From Phycisphaerales bacterium (GTDB lineage Bacteria > Planctomycetota > Phycisphaerae > Phycisphaerales > SM1A02): 64,000 nt of DNA. Position 1 is the first letter of the stretch, and every line of letters begins with the position of its first letter. Location: NCBI GenBank assembly GCA_014238205.1, contig JABABM010000003.1, positions 1-64,000 on the forward strand, read 5' to 3'. Below the pieces are notes generated by a model. The model searched no databases, had not been told where the DNA came from, and worked only from the letters and a program-made list of their open reading frames with translations. This document shows positions 50,878-60,049 of this stretch, one piece after another. A program made the translations under genes and the position numbers.

Positions 50878-53102
50878 CGCTCTGCTCCTTCCATGCCTGC
50901 CCGGAACCTGAACGCGTCGGATTCGACGATCTCGTGAATCAAGCGTCGCAAACGAGGGTCCTCCTGGAGATTTGCAGCAAGTCGAAGTATGAGTGCTTCA
51001 TCGGCAAACGTCGTGCCACGACCCAGTGCGTATACCAGCATATTCCGAGCAAGGGCTCGAAGGAAGGCTTGATCCCCCTGAAGGAGTTCCTGGAGACCTT
51101 CGACTCCGGTAAATGACCGTCCATCGGGAAGATTCGCCTGCAGATCCATGGCGGCAACTTCCTCGACTGGACGAACCCGTCCGACGGCATCGAGGGATTC
51201 CAACGCCAGGCCGAGTGGATCCATGCGTGCATGGCAGGAAAGACATTCTGGATCCGTCGTGTGCAGTGCCAGCAGATCACGTACCCCGACATGCGCCGGA
51301 TCACCCTCTGCTTCAGGCAATGCGTCGATGCCGGGAAGGGGTGGAGGAGGTGGATCATCAAGCAGGGACTCGAGAATCCACTTGCCTCGCTTCACCGGCG
51401 AAGTGCGCGTTGGATTCGAGGTCGCCGTGAGAATGCTGCCATGTCCCAGAAGACCTCGAGGCCTTTGGCCCTCGATCGCAATGCGATGGATGCCCTCGGC
51501 TCCCTCGGGCCATTCGAGGCCGTAATGCAATGCCAGGGATTCATCGGCATGCGTGTACTCGGCATTGAGCAATGACCATATCGACTTGTCCTCCCTGCAC
51601 ACGGCGTCGAACAGTTCAATGGTCTCCTGCTGCATCGAACGCAGCAGCGTTTCATCCACGCCGGGATATCGGCGGGGGTCTGGAGTCCGCTCGTCAAGTG
51701 ACCTGATCTGCAGCCACTGGGTTGCAAAGTGTTCAGCAAGCGACTTGGAACGAGTCGACTCGATCATCCGATCTACCTGTACTCGGCGTCCGCCGGGTGT
51801 TGCAAGTTCACCACGCTCCGCAGCCGAGAGCAGCGTGGAATCGGGTGTCGTACTCCAGAGGAAGTACGAAAGCCTGGTCGCCAGTTCATGTCCAGACAGC
51901 GGTTCTGCAACAGTGCCGCGTGGATCTTCCTCTACGCGAAGCAGGAAGTTTGGACTTACAAGCATCGCGATGATGCATGTACGAAGTCGGACTTCCAATG
52001 TCAGCTCTCCACTGGACTCCTGGAGAGAGAGTGCAAGGAGACGATCAATCTCCTCGCTTGCGACAGGTCGCCGCCAGGCACGCGGCAGGAGATCTTCAAG
52101 GACCAGGCGAAGATGATCCTCGGTCCCGCCACCTTCGAGCGGCCGAGGAAGGGATTCCTGGAATGGGGTTGGTTCGACGGAATCGATGGGACCGGTGATG
52201 GACAACCACTGGAGTCCCGCGTTTCGATCCCGCTGCGAGGGATCGGGATCATCGGGACGGTAGTAGTCGTTGATGAAGGCAAGTTCAACGGAGCATCTGC
52301 CGCCAGGCAGATTCAAAGTGCTCTCGTAGGTGCCCGGGTTCGAGCGGGTCGCTGGAATCTCGATGACCTCCCCGGGCTTCCCCTCGATGACAACCTGCAG
52401 TTTCACGGATTCCGATCCTGCCTGCTGGCCAAATGCTCCGAAGCGAAGCATGTAGTCACCTTGACGTGGCAACTGGAAGTCGGATCCTGCCGCTGCTCGC
52501 GAAGGCATCCATTGAACACCCTTTCGATGCGTAACCCGACCGCGTGTCTTCATTTCACCGGCATCGACCAGTCGCTCCGTCCAGCCCGGGTTCCCCTCGT
52601 CATGAACCGCATGAAGAGCGGTGTATTCCGCAGCATCGAAATACTTCTCAAGAAGCAGTGGAGGCAGCGAGAGCACATCGGCAACATTGTCGAAACCTTC
52701 CCCGACTCCATCGGAAGGAAATCTGTGGACTGCATCGATGTCGACTCCGAACAGATCCCGGATCGTGTTCTCGTATTCAACGTTGTTCAGTCGCCTGGGA
52801 CCGACGCGGCCTGGAGAAGCCGTTGCTTCAGCCATCTCGCCGATGCGAGCTTCTGCCCAGACCCGCATGGCAAGGTACTCCTCTTCCGAGGGACGACGCT
52901 TGCCTGCTGGTGGCATGTCGTGATGACGCAGGCGTGATCGCAAGGCCAGCCACTGGTCCGATCTGGCCGGATCAACTCCATCAAAGAGAACATCCAGAGC
53001 AAGATCGCCCTTGGATGCACCATCGCCATGACAATCCAGGCAATATGCCTTGAATGCCTGCGGCGGAAGGGTCATCAACAGGCCAATGACGAGGTACAGC
53101 AT
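50874..53102 (-). CDS. Secreted cytochrome-like protein with DUF1587/DUF1592/DUF1588/DUF1585 domains
   Basis: A 742-residue protein with a short hydrophobic N-terminus. Heme motif CLDCH at 21-25, then the DUF1587 segment RRLNNVEYENTIRDLFGVD, a carbohydrate-binding-like jelly roll (about 200-300), DUF1592 (SGHELATRLSYFLWST, RMIESTRSKSLAEHFATQWL), DUF1588 (GILGHGS-type: RGLLGHGSILTATSNP, then PPPPPLPGI), a second cysteine site CLSCHARMDPLG and DUF1585 (Y-A-L-G-R). This is the planctomycete partner of DUF1552 proteins; the role is unproven, probably oxidative or in polymer breakdown outside the cytoplasm. Overlaps the DUF1552 gene by ATGA. Confidence 0.9.
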   Translation of the reverse strand: MLYLVIGLLMTLPPQAFKAYCLDCHGDGASKGDLALDVLFDGVDPARSDQWLALRSRLRHHDMPPAGKRRPSEEEYLAMRVWAEARIGEMAEATASPGRVGPRRLNNVEYENTIRDLFGVDIDAVHRFPSDGVGEGFDNVADVLSLPPLLLEKYFDAAEYTALHAVHDEGNPGWTERLVDAGEMKTRGRVTHRKGVQWMPSRAAAGSDFQLPRQGDYMLRFGAFGQQAGSESVKLQVVIEGKPGEVIEIPATRSNPGTYESTLNLPGGRCSVELAFINDYYRPDDPDPSQRDRNAGLQWLSITGPIDSVEPTPFQESLPRPLEGGGTEDHLRLVLEDLLPRAWRRPVASEEIDRLLALSLQESSGELTLEVRLRTCIIAMLVSPNFLLRVEEDPRGTVAEPLSGHELATRLSYFLWSTTPDSTLLSAAERGELATPGGRRVQVDRMIESTRSKSLAEHFATQWLQIRSLDERTPDPRRYPGVDETLLRSMQQETIELFDAVCREDKSIWSLLNAEYTHADESLALHYGLEWPEGAEGIHRIAIEGQRPRGLLGHGSILTATSNPTRTSPVKRGKWILESLLDDPPPPPLPGIDALPEAEGDPAHVGVRDLLALHTTDPECLSCHARMDPLGLALESLDAVGRVRPVEEVAAMDLQANLPDGRSFTGVEGLQELLQGDQAFLRALARNMLVYALGRGTTFADEALILRLAANLQEDPRLRRLIHEIVESDAFRFRAGMEGAER

Positions 53103-53163
53103 TCCCTGAGCCTACCATCGACGTTGACTTGGTACGCTGAAGATTCAATTCAAGGAGCTGAAC

Positions 53164-53880
53164 ATGCGTGTGCTGCTGGGCAGCGGGGGTTTCAGAACAG
53201 AAGATCGCAAGGCGGCCTATTCCCAGGCCATGCGTGATCATTTCGGTGACATCGACCGGATCCTGTTCATTCCGTGGGCACTCCACGATCATGACGGGTA
53301 CATCGACCTCATGAATGAGAAGGGACTCAACGGAGGCTATGCACTCGAGGGTATCCACGCGGCAGGAGATCCAGTCGCAGCCATAGAGAACTGCCGGGGC
53401 ATCTACATCGGGGGAGGCAACACGTTCAGGCTGACAGCCGATCTTCATCGACATGGGGTCCTTGAAATGATTCGTTCACGGGTTGCCGACGGGCTGCCCT
53501 ACATGGGAGTCAGCGCGGGAACGAATGTCGCCTGCCCGACAATGCAGACGACGAATGACATGCCCATCACGATGCCACCATCATTCGAGACGCTCGGCCT
53601 CGTTCCTTTCCAGGTCAATGCCCATTACTTTCACGGGCAGGTCCACATCGAGTCGGACGAAGGGTTCATCGAGCACTTCGGTGAAACACGGGACGACCGG
53701 ATCCGCGAGTTCCATGAAATGAATGACACCCCCGTAGCCGGACTTCAGGAAGGTGGCTTTCTGAAGATCGACAGCGGGGAGATCGAATTGCTCGCCGCGC
53801 AGGTTCGTATCTTCCGAAAGGGCGAGGGCCCGCTGGATGTTGATCCAGGTGGGGACTGTTCCATGCTCATGGAACTCTGA
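53164..53880 (+). CDS. pepE: Dipeptidase E (S51 peptidase)
   Basis: A 238-residue cytoplasmic peptidase of family S51. GGGNTFRL near 84-91 and the nucleophile motif YMGVSAGTN (Ser in GxSAG) are diagnostic. Dipeptidase E hydrolyses Asp-X dipeptides with Ser-His-Glu catalysis; MPITMPPSFETLGLVPFQVNAHYF contains typical downstream residues. AAGGAG sits six bases before the start. Divergent from the DUF1592-type gene and convergent with the prolyl oligopeptidase. Confidence 0.92.
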   Translation: MRVLLGSGGFRTEDRKAAYSQAMRDHFGDIDRILFIPWALHDHDGYIDLMNEKGLNGGYALEGIHAAGDPVAAIENCRGIYIGGGNTFRLTADLHRHGVLEMIRSRVADGLPYMGVSAGTNVACPTMQTTNDMPITMPPSFETLGLVPFQVNAHYFHGQVHIESDEGFIEHFGETRDDRIREFHEMNDTPVAGLQEGGFLKIDSGEIELLAAQVRIFRKGEGPLDVDPGGDCSMLMEL

Positions 53881-53886
53881 GCCTGC

Positions 53887-55995
53887 TCAATCAAGTGGTT
53901 GAACCGGACAATTGAGGTGGTCAAGCAGGAACGCATACTCGAATGCCGTTTCCTTGAGGCCGCCATATCGACCACTGTCGCCACCATGACCCGCCCCCAT
54001 GTTCGTCTTCAGCAGGATGATGCCCTCGCCGGTTGCCTGATCTCGAAGCCGGGCAGTCCACTTGGCCGGCTCCCAGTAATGCACGCGGGGGTCATTGAGT
54101 CCCGCCGTGATGAGTAGATCCGGGTAATCCTGGGCCATGACGTTGTCATAGGGGGAATACGACTTCATGTATTCGTAGTACACCGGGTCGTTCGGGTTGC
54201 CCCACTCCTCGTACTCGATGACGGTCAGGGGAATCGTCGGATCCAGCATGGTGTTCATGACATCGACGAACGGAACCGATGCATGAGCAACACGGAAGAG
54301 ATCCGGACGCATGTTGATCGTGGCCCCGATCAGAAGGCCGCCTGCAGATCCACCCTGGATCGCAATACGGTCCGGATGAGCCCATCCGCTGTCTCGAAGC
54401 GCCTCGGCACATGCAATGAAATCCTCGAACGTGTGACGCTTGTTCAGGAACTTGCCCTCCTCGTACCAGTGACGGCCCATCTCGCTGCCTCCACGGATAT
54501 GACCGATTGCATAGACGACCCCACGATCGAGCAGTGAAACACGGCTGTACGAGAAATAGGGATCCATCGAAGAACCGTAGGAACCATATCCATAGAGCAA
54601 CACCGGGTTGGTTCCATCCGGCTCGATGTCCTTTCGATGAACAATGGAGATGGGAACCTGGGTTCCATCCTCGGATTGAGCCATCATTCGCCGGGTCACG
54701 TAGTCACCGGGGTCATACTCACCCAGCACCTCGGTCTGCTTCAACAGTGTCCGCTCACCTGTGTCCAGGTGTTCCTCGAAGATTGAACCGGGAGTCACCA
54801 ACGATGTGTAGCCGAAACGATAGACATCGGTATCGAACTCTTCGTTCGTGTCCGGTCTGACTGTCGACACTGTCTCTGGAAGATCAATGGTCCGTTCCTT
54901 CCGTGTCTTCAGGTTGACCACTCGAAGTTGCCGGTAGCCGCCCTTCCGCTGGGAGACAACCATGTGATCACTGAAAACATCAAGGCCCAGGATGTACGTT
55001 TCTGGATCATGTGGAACGACATTCCGCCAGTTTCGATCACCCGGGGAACGAGTAGCTGCCCTGACGATCCGGAAGTTCTCGGCCTTGTCGTTGGTCCGGA
55101 TGTAGAAGTCCTTCCCACGATGGTCAACGGAATACTCGATCCCCTGCCTTCGAGGAGCAATGACCTTGAACTCCCCCCAGGGATCATCCGCTGGAAGCGC
55201 GTGGTATTCGGATGTCACCTGTGATTCAAGACCGATGAGCATCCACTCTCCACTCCGTGTTCGTTCGACCCCGGCGAAGAAACGGCCATCAGGTTCGTGG
55301 AAGACCAGTTCATCACCAGCTGGATCAGAACCCACGCGATGGCGATAGACCCGGTCGGGGCGATTGGTCTCGTCCTGCCGGGTATAGAACAGGGTTTCAT
55401 TGTCATTTCCCCAGGCCAGTGACCATGGGGCAAGATCCTCCAGCGAGGACTCGATGATCTCCCCGGAATCGAGATCCTTGATGTAGAGATCGCAATGCTC
55501 GTACCCCGATGTGTCTTCAAGCCAGGCGAACAGTCGCCCATTCGGGCTCACGGTCGTCCCAGAAACCGAGCAGTAGCCGTCTTCCGGGGCCCGCTCATTG
55601 ATATCAAGCATGATCTCCTCTGGAGCGTCCATGGATCCTCGCCGCCGACACAGGAGCGGGTACGCCTTTCCTTCCACGGTCCGCTCGTAGTAGAAGAAAC
55701 CGTCCTTTGACCATGGAACCTCTGCGTCGTCTTCCTTGATCCGCCCGAGGATCTCCTCATACAACTTGTTCTCAAGCTGCCGGTTGCCGGAAGTCATCTT
55801 CACGGCGTAGGCATTCTCCGCCTTGAGGTAGTCGATGACCTCCGGATTCTCCTTCTCCCGAAGCCATCCGTACTCATCCATGCGTACATCTCCATGCAAC
55901 GTCGACTCAACAGGTCGAGCCGGGATGTCAGGAGGCGTCGACTGGCAGCCGATCAGGGTGAAGATTGATGTAAGCAGGGCTGGCGTGATGCGCAT
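53887..55995 (-). CDS. Prolyl oligopeptidase family (S9A) serine peptidase, lipoprotein
   Basis: About 702 residues. Starts as a lipoprotein (MRITPALL...LIGC, Cys at 17). The first 430 residues form the seven-bladed propeller that gates access (DEYGWLREKENPEVIDYLKAEN; EIMLDINE). The catalytic hydrolase domain has Ser in QGGSAGGLLIG, Asp in GLNDPRVHYWEPAKW and His in GAGHGGDSGR, all intact. It resembles oligopeptidase B (protease II), which cleaves after Arg/Lys in short peptides, but this version is exported. Start 55995 is chosen because the lipobox sequence begins there; upstream in-frame sequence is not conserved-looking. Confidence 0.9.
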   Translation of the reverse strand: MRITPALLTSIFTLIGCQSTPPDIPARPVESTLHGDVRMDEYGWLREKENPEVIDYLKAENAYAVKMTSGNRQLENKLYEEILGRIKEDDAEVPWSKDGFFYYERTVEGKAYPLLCRRRGSMDAPEEIMLDINERAPEDGYCSVSGTTVSPNGRLFAWLEDTSGYEHCDLYIKDLDSGEIIESSLEDLAPWSLAWGNDNETLFYTRQDETNRPDRVYRHRVGSDPAGDELVFHEPDGRFFAGVERTRSGEWMLIGLESQVTSEYHALPADDPWGEFKVIAPRRQGIEYSVDHRGKDFYIRTNDKAENFRIVRAATRSPGDRNWRNVVPHDPETYILGLDVFSDHMVVSQRKGGYRQLRVVNLKTRKERTIDLPETVSTVRPDTNEEFDTDVYRFGYTSLVTPGSIFEEHLDTGERTLLKQTEVLGEYDPGDYVTRRMMAQSEDGTQVPISIVHRKDIEPDGTNPVLLYGYGSYGSSMDPYFSYSRVSLLDRGVVYAIGHIRGGSEMGRHWYEEGKFLNKRHTFEDFIACAEALRDSGWAHPDRIAIQGGSAGGLLIGATINMRPDLFRVAHASVPFVDVMNTMLDPTIPLTVIEYEEWGNPNDPVYYEYMKSYSPYDNVMAQDYPDLLITAGLNDPRVHYWEPAKWTARLRDQATGEGIILLKTNMGAGHGGDSGRYGGLKETAFEYAFLLDHLNCPVQPLD

Positions 55996-56104
55996 GGATC
56001 TGTTCCGGTTGGAGGTACTGCTGGTCTTCGGGCTTCGCATTGTCATCATGAACGTCCCGATTGGCAACCAATGTCCACATCTCCCCCTGCTACAGTGGTA
56101 ATCC

Positions 56105-56881
56105 ATGCGAATCCTCACCTGGAATGTCAATGGTCTTCGTGCAGCGATTCGCAAGGGATTTGAACGACATGTCGATCGCATGCAACCTGATGTCATGATG
56201 CTCCAGGAGGTCCGCGCCCTCCCAGAGCAACTCCCGGATGACTGGGCGGCCCCTCCGGACTGGCACGTCGAATGGCACCCTGCTCAGCAAAAGGGATATT
56301 CAGGAGTCGCCACCTTCAGCCGCCTGCCCCAGAAACGGCTGGTGACCGGTATCAACGGAGCTCCTGACCCGGAAGGTCGCGTTCTTGCAACCCGGGTGAA
56401 TGGATTGGACCTGGTGAATGTCTATCTTCCATCCGGGTCCTCAAGTGAAGCTGCACAGGAGAAGAAGAATCACTGGCTGGAGGAGTTTGCTCCATGGTGC
56501 TCGGTGCTTCGCCGCCGCAGGCGACCCGTGATCCTCGTGGGAGATCTGAATATCGCTCGTTGCGAACAGGACATCTTCCACTGGCGATCAAATCGAAACT
56601 CCTCGGGCTTTCTCCCCCATGAACGGGACTGGATGAACGCTCTCATCGATTCAGGCTGGGCGGATCTCGTACGAGAGCAGTTTGGAGAGGTGGACGGCCC
56701 CTATACGTGGTGGTCAAACAGGGGCCAGGCCCGGGCGCTCGATCGTGGGTGGAGAATTGATTACATCCTTGCCAACAACGGCGCCCAGAGGCATGTCCGA
56801 CAGGTTCATGTTGACCGCAAAGCTGCTCTGGAGGTCTCCGATCACGCCCCCGTTCTCGTCGATCTTGACGGGGTAGAATGA
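56105..56881 (+). CDS. xthA: Exodeoxyribonuclease III
   Basis: A 258-residue endonuclease/exonuclease/phosphatase family enzyme. [19 protein letters not shown] (Asn), [12 protein letters not shown] (metal Glu), LVGDLNIA (Asp/Asn), [34 protein letters not shown] and SDHAPV (catalytic Asp-His) are all present. It repairs abasic sites and removes 3' blocks from DNA. Five bases separate it from gpmA, so the two are likely cotranscribed. Confidence 0.93.
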   Translation: MRILTWNVNGLRAAIRKGFERHVDRMQPDVMMLQEVRALPEQLPDDWAAPPDWHVEWHPAQQKGYSGVATFSRLPQKRLVTGINGAPDPEGRVLATRVNGLDLVNVYLPSGSSSEAAQEKKNHWLEEFAPWCSVLRRRRRPVILVGDLNIARCEQDIFHWRSNRNSSGFLPHERDWMNALIDSGWADLVREQFGEVDGPYTWWSNRGQARALDRGWRIDYILANNGAQRHVRQVHVDRKAALEVSDHAPVLVDLDGVE

Positions 56882-56885
56882 GAGC

Positions 56886-57635
56886 ATGAATGAACTTGTT
56901 CTCATACGACATGGCCAGAGCACCTGGAACAAGGACAACCGGTTTACTGGTTGGGTCGATGTCGGCTTGAGTGAGCAGGGATTGGCAGAGGCAGAAGCTG
57001 CCGGAAAACTCCTCAGGGAGGACAACTTCGACTTTGATGTTGTCTACACCTCATTTCTCCAGCGTGCCATCAGGACCATGTGGTGCATCCTCGAGGAAAT
57101 GAACTGCATGTGGCTTCCTGTTCATCGAACCTGGAGACTCAATGAGCGACACTATGGTGCTCTCCAGGGATTGAACAAGGCTGAAACCGTGGCAGAGCAC
57201 GGCGAGGAACAGGTGCAGATCTGGCGTCGAAGCTTTGATACCCCTCCGCCGCAGATGACACCCGATGATCCCGGCTGGGCTGGACACGATCGGCGGTATG
57301 ACCTGATCCCACGCGATGAGATTCCATGCGGAGAAGCCCTCAAGCAGACTGTCGAAAGAGCCCTCCCCTGCTGGCATGAGCAGATTCAGCCCGAACTGGC
57401 TGAGGGCAGGCGCGTCCTCGTCGTTGCCCACGGCAACTCGATGCGAGCACTCATCAAGCATCTTGATGGCATCTCGGATGAGGATATCGTCGGGCTCAAT
57501 CTTCCAACGGGCGTTCCCATCGTCTACGACCTCGATGGTGGCCGCCCGGTGAACAGGCGACTCCTCGGGGATCCTGATGCAATCGCTGACGCCATGGAAG
57601 CTGTAAAGAACCAGGGCTCCGAAGAGAACACGTAG
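56886..57635 (+). CDS. gpmA: 2,3-bisphosphoglycerate-dependent phosphoglycerate mutase
   Basis: A 249-residue glycolytic enzyme interconverting 3- and 2-phosphoglycerate. [20 protein letters not shown] has the phospho-histidine, [13 protein letters not shown]-like (here [11 protein letters not shown]) and [17 protein letters not shown] the second catalytic His. Length agrees with GpmA (about 250). It follows the exonuclease gene closely and is followed by a hairpin with a 20-nt loop overlapping its stop. Confidence 0.95.
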   Translation: MNELVLIRHGQSTWNKDNRFTGWVDVGLSEQGLAEAEAAGKLLREDNFDFDVVYTSFLQRAIRTMWCILEEMNCMWLPVHRTWRLNERHYGALQGLNKAETVAEHGEEQVQIWRRSFDTPPPQMTPDDPGWAGHDRRYDLIPRDEIPCGEALKQTVERALPCWHEQIQPELAEGRRVLVVAHGNSMRALIKHLDGISDEDIVGLNLPTGVPIVYDLDGGRPVNRRLLGDPDAIADAMEAVKNQGSEENT

Positions 57636-57656
57636 TCGCAACGGAGCCCGGGGGTT
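57614..57656 (+). terminator. Terminator-like hairpin at the end of gpmA
   Basis: GGGCTCCG (57614-57621) pairs with CGGAGCCC (57642-57649) over a 20-nt loop that includes the gpmA stop (57633-57635); GGGGGTTTCAG follows. The long loop and short T-run make it a weaker terminator than those at 13977 and 33841. Confidence 0.45.
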
Positions 57657-57671
57657 TCAGTCGTTCATGCG

Positions 57672-59894
57672 TCAGACAAGACTGCTGAACATCAGGTCCG
57701 TGTAACTGGGAAGTGGCCAGAGATCGTTCGAGACGATCGCCTCGATGGAATCGCAGGCGGACCTTGTGGTTTCCATGGCGGGGAGAAGCTTGGTACGGAC
57801 CGCCTTGGTCCTCTTCTCATCACCCTTGATTGTTTGACACTTGTCCAGAGCTTCCCCGATGGCGGTGCAGCCCGCGTACAGTTCATTCGTCCGCTCAACG
57901 AGTTCCGAGAGCCGTGCCTGGAGGGCCTCTGGCTCAACCCCCGCCTTCATCGCACTTCCGACTGCCTCTGCCAGTTCGGACTGGTACCTGGCCGCGGCAG
58001 GAATGATCAGGGTGTTGACCATGTTGACCATCGTTCGAGCCTCGATTGCCAGAACTGACGCATAGTTCTCATGAAGCACATCGACTCGAGCCTGGAGTTC
58101 GCCGGCTGACATGACGCCATACGCCTCGAAGAGCACCTGGGCCTTGTTGGTCGAGAAGGCCGGAAGCGCATCCGCGGTACTGACGAGATTCGGCATCCCA
58201 CGACGCTTGGCTTCCTTCTTCCATTCCGCCGAGTAGTTGTCTCCATTGAAGACGACGCGGTCATGCGCCTCCATCAACTCGGCGAGAATCCTGCAGAACT
58301 CCTCATCGCGAGCCGACCTGTCCATGTCACTGTCGATGGCCTCTTCGAATCTGGTTGCGATGTGGTCGAGGGATTCGGCGATGATGGTGTTCAGGACCGT
58401 ATTGGGCCAGGCAACGGAAGCCTGGGATCCAACAGCGCGGAACTCGAACTTGTTGCCTGTGAATGCAAAGGGACTCGTGCGATTTCGATCGCCGGAATGT
58501 CGCTCAATCGGCGGCACGCTGTCCGGGCCCAGGTGAAGGGTCGAGCCCTCCGCCCGGTCTATCGCGCTCCCGGATTTCAACTCGTCGATCATCGTCTGCA
58601 GCATGTGCCCAGCGAAGATGGAAATGATCGCCGGCGGAGCCTCGTTGGCTCCAAGTCGAAGATCGTTCGCGGCATTTGCAATCGATGCCCGCAGCATGTC
58701 GGCATGCAGGTCGATCGCCCTGACAACCGCAGCGACGATCGTGAGGAACTCCAGGTTCTCATGCATGGTCTTCTTCGGGGACAGGAGGTTTCGCCCCTTG
58801 TCTGTCGAGAGTGACCAGTTGTTGTGCTTGCCTGAACCATTGACACCGGCAAAGGGTTTCTCATGCAGGAGGCAGACCAGGCCATGCTCTCTGGCAACCT
58901 TCTTCAGGACGCTCATTGTGAGCATCTGGTGATCGCAGGCGACATTCGTGGATTCAAAGAGCGGAGCAAGCTCGAATTGAGCCGGGGCGACCTCGTTGTG
59001 CCTCGTCTTGGCGGGAATCCCGAGCAAGTAGAGACGTTCCTCCACGTCGCCCATGAACGCCTGGACACGGCTGGGAATCGACCCGAAGTAATGATCGTCC
59101 AGTTGGTGACCCTTGGGAGAATCAGCCCCGATGATCGTCCGGCCGCAAAGCATCAGGTCCGGCCGCATTGACCAGAGTTCCTCGTCGACGAGAAAGTACT
59201 CCTGTTCACAACCGAGAGTGGATGCCACTCGGTGCACTCCTTCATCCGAACCGTACATTCTCACGATTCGCATGGCGTGCGTGTTCAACGCTTCGATGGA
59301 TCTGAGCAGCGGCGTTTTCTGATCAAGAGACTCGCCCGTCCAGGACACGAAACATGTTGGAATGCAGAGCGTTGCCTCGCCACCATTGAACGAGATGAAG
59401 GCCGGGCTGGTCGGATCCCACGCGGTGTATCCGCGAGCTTCGAACGTGTCACGGATTCCACCCGAGGGGAATGAACTTGCATCAGGCTCGCCCCTGATCA
59501 GGCTTTCGCCGGAGAACTCCGCCAAGACTCCCCCGCCACTGCCGAAGTTCAGGAATGAATCATGTTTCTCCGCGGTTGCTCCTGTCAGCGGCTGGAACCA
59601 GTGGCAATAGTGCGTGCAGCCATTTTCTATGGCCCACTCCTTCATTGCCTCGGCGATCTCATCGGCAATCTCGTCGTCAAGCTTCGTGCCATACCTGATG
59701 GTCTGTTCCAACTTGTCGAACGACTGGCCCGAAATACGCCGTTCCATGTTGCTGCCGGAGAAGACACGGGAACCGTAATCTTCACCGAACTCTCGCAATA
59801 CATCGCGTACGGGAACCTGATGTGCCATCAAGCGATTCCTTCCGGCTGGGTTGTAATTGTCGAAAATAACCTGCGATCTGGTGGTGGTGGTCAT
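57672..59894 (-). CDS. glnN: Type III glutamine synthetase
   Basis: About 740 residues, the size of GlnN-type glutamine synthetases (about 725), clearly larger than GSI. Family motifs: CTHYCHWFQPLTGATAEKHDSF, QEYFLVDE (metal Glu), KTRHNEVAPAQFELAP, KPFAGVNGSGKHNNWS, and R-A-V-G-S-Q-A-S in the C-terminal catalytic part. It makes glutamine from glutamate, ammonia and ATP in the cytoplasm. Start 59894 is preferred as AGGA lies eight bases upstream; 59903 is three codons longer. Confidence 0.95.
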   Translation of the reverse strand: MTTTTRSQVIFDNYNPAGRNRLMAHQVPVRDVLREFGEDYGSRVFSGSNMERRISGQSFDKLEQTIRYGTKLDDEIADEIAEAMKEWAIENGCTHYCHWFQPLTGATAEKHDSFLNFGSGGGVLAEFSGESLIRGEPDASSFPSGGIRDTFEARGYTAWDPTSPAFISFNGGEATLCIPTCFVSWTGESLDQKTPLLRSIEALNTHAMRIVRMYGSDEGVHRVASTLGCEQEYFLVDEELWSMRPDLMLCGRTIIGADSPKGHQLDDHYFGSIPSRVQAFMGDVEERLYLLGIPAKTRHNEVAPAQFELAPLFESTNVACDHQMLTMSVLKKVAREHGLVCLLHEKPFAGVNGSGKHNNWSLSTDKGRNLLSPKKTMHENLEFLTIVAAVVRAIDLHADMLRASIANAANDLRLGANEAPPAIISIFAGHMLQTMIDELKSGSAIDRAEGSTLHLGPDSVPPIERHSGDRNRTSPFAFTGNKFEFRAVGSQASVAWPNTVLNTIIAESLDHIATRFEEAIDSDMDRSARDEEFCRILAELMEAHDRVVFNGDNYSAEWKKEAKRRGMPNLVSTADALPAFSTNKAQVLFEAYGVMSAGELQARVDVLHENYASVLAIEARTMVNMVNTLIIPAAARYQSELAEAVGSAMKAGVEPEALQARLSELVERTNELYAGCTAIGEALDKCQTIKGDEKRTKAVRTKLLPAMETTRSACDSIEAIVSNDLWPLPSYTDLMFSSLV

Positions 59895-60049
59895 GCGATG
59901 CATCCTACACGAAGAGATGGCTGGTTTGAACTCATTTCTCTTGCTGAAAGGGCTTCCAGCCGTTGTCCTGCGACTCGCTCGACGGCCCAGGGGATGTGTG
60001 GGACACTACCCGGTCGTACCCGGGAACCCAGCATAAGGAAGGCCTGTGA

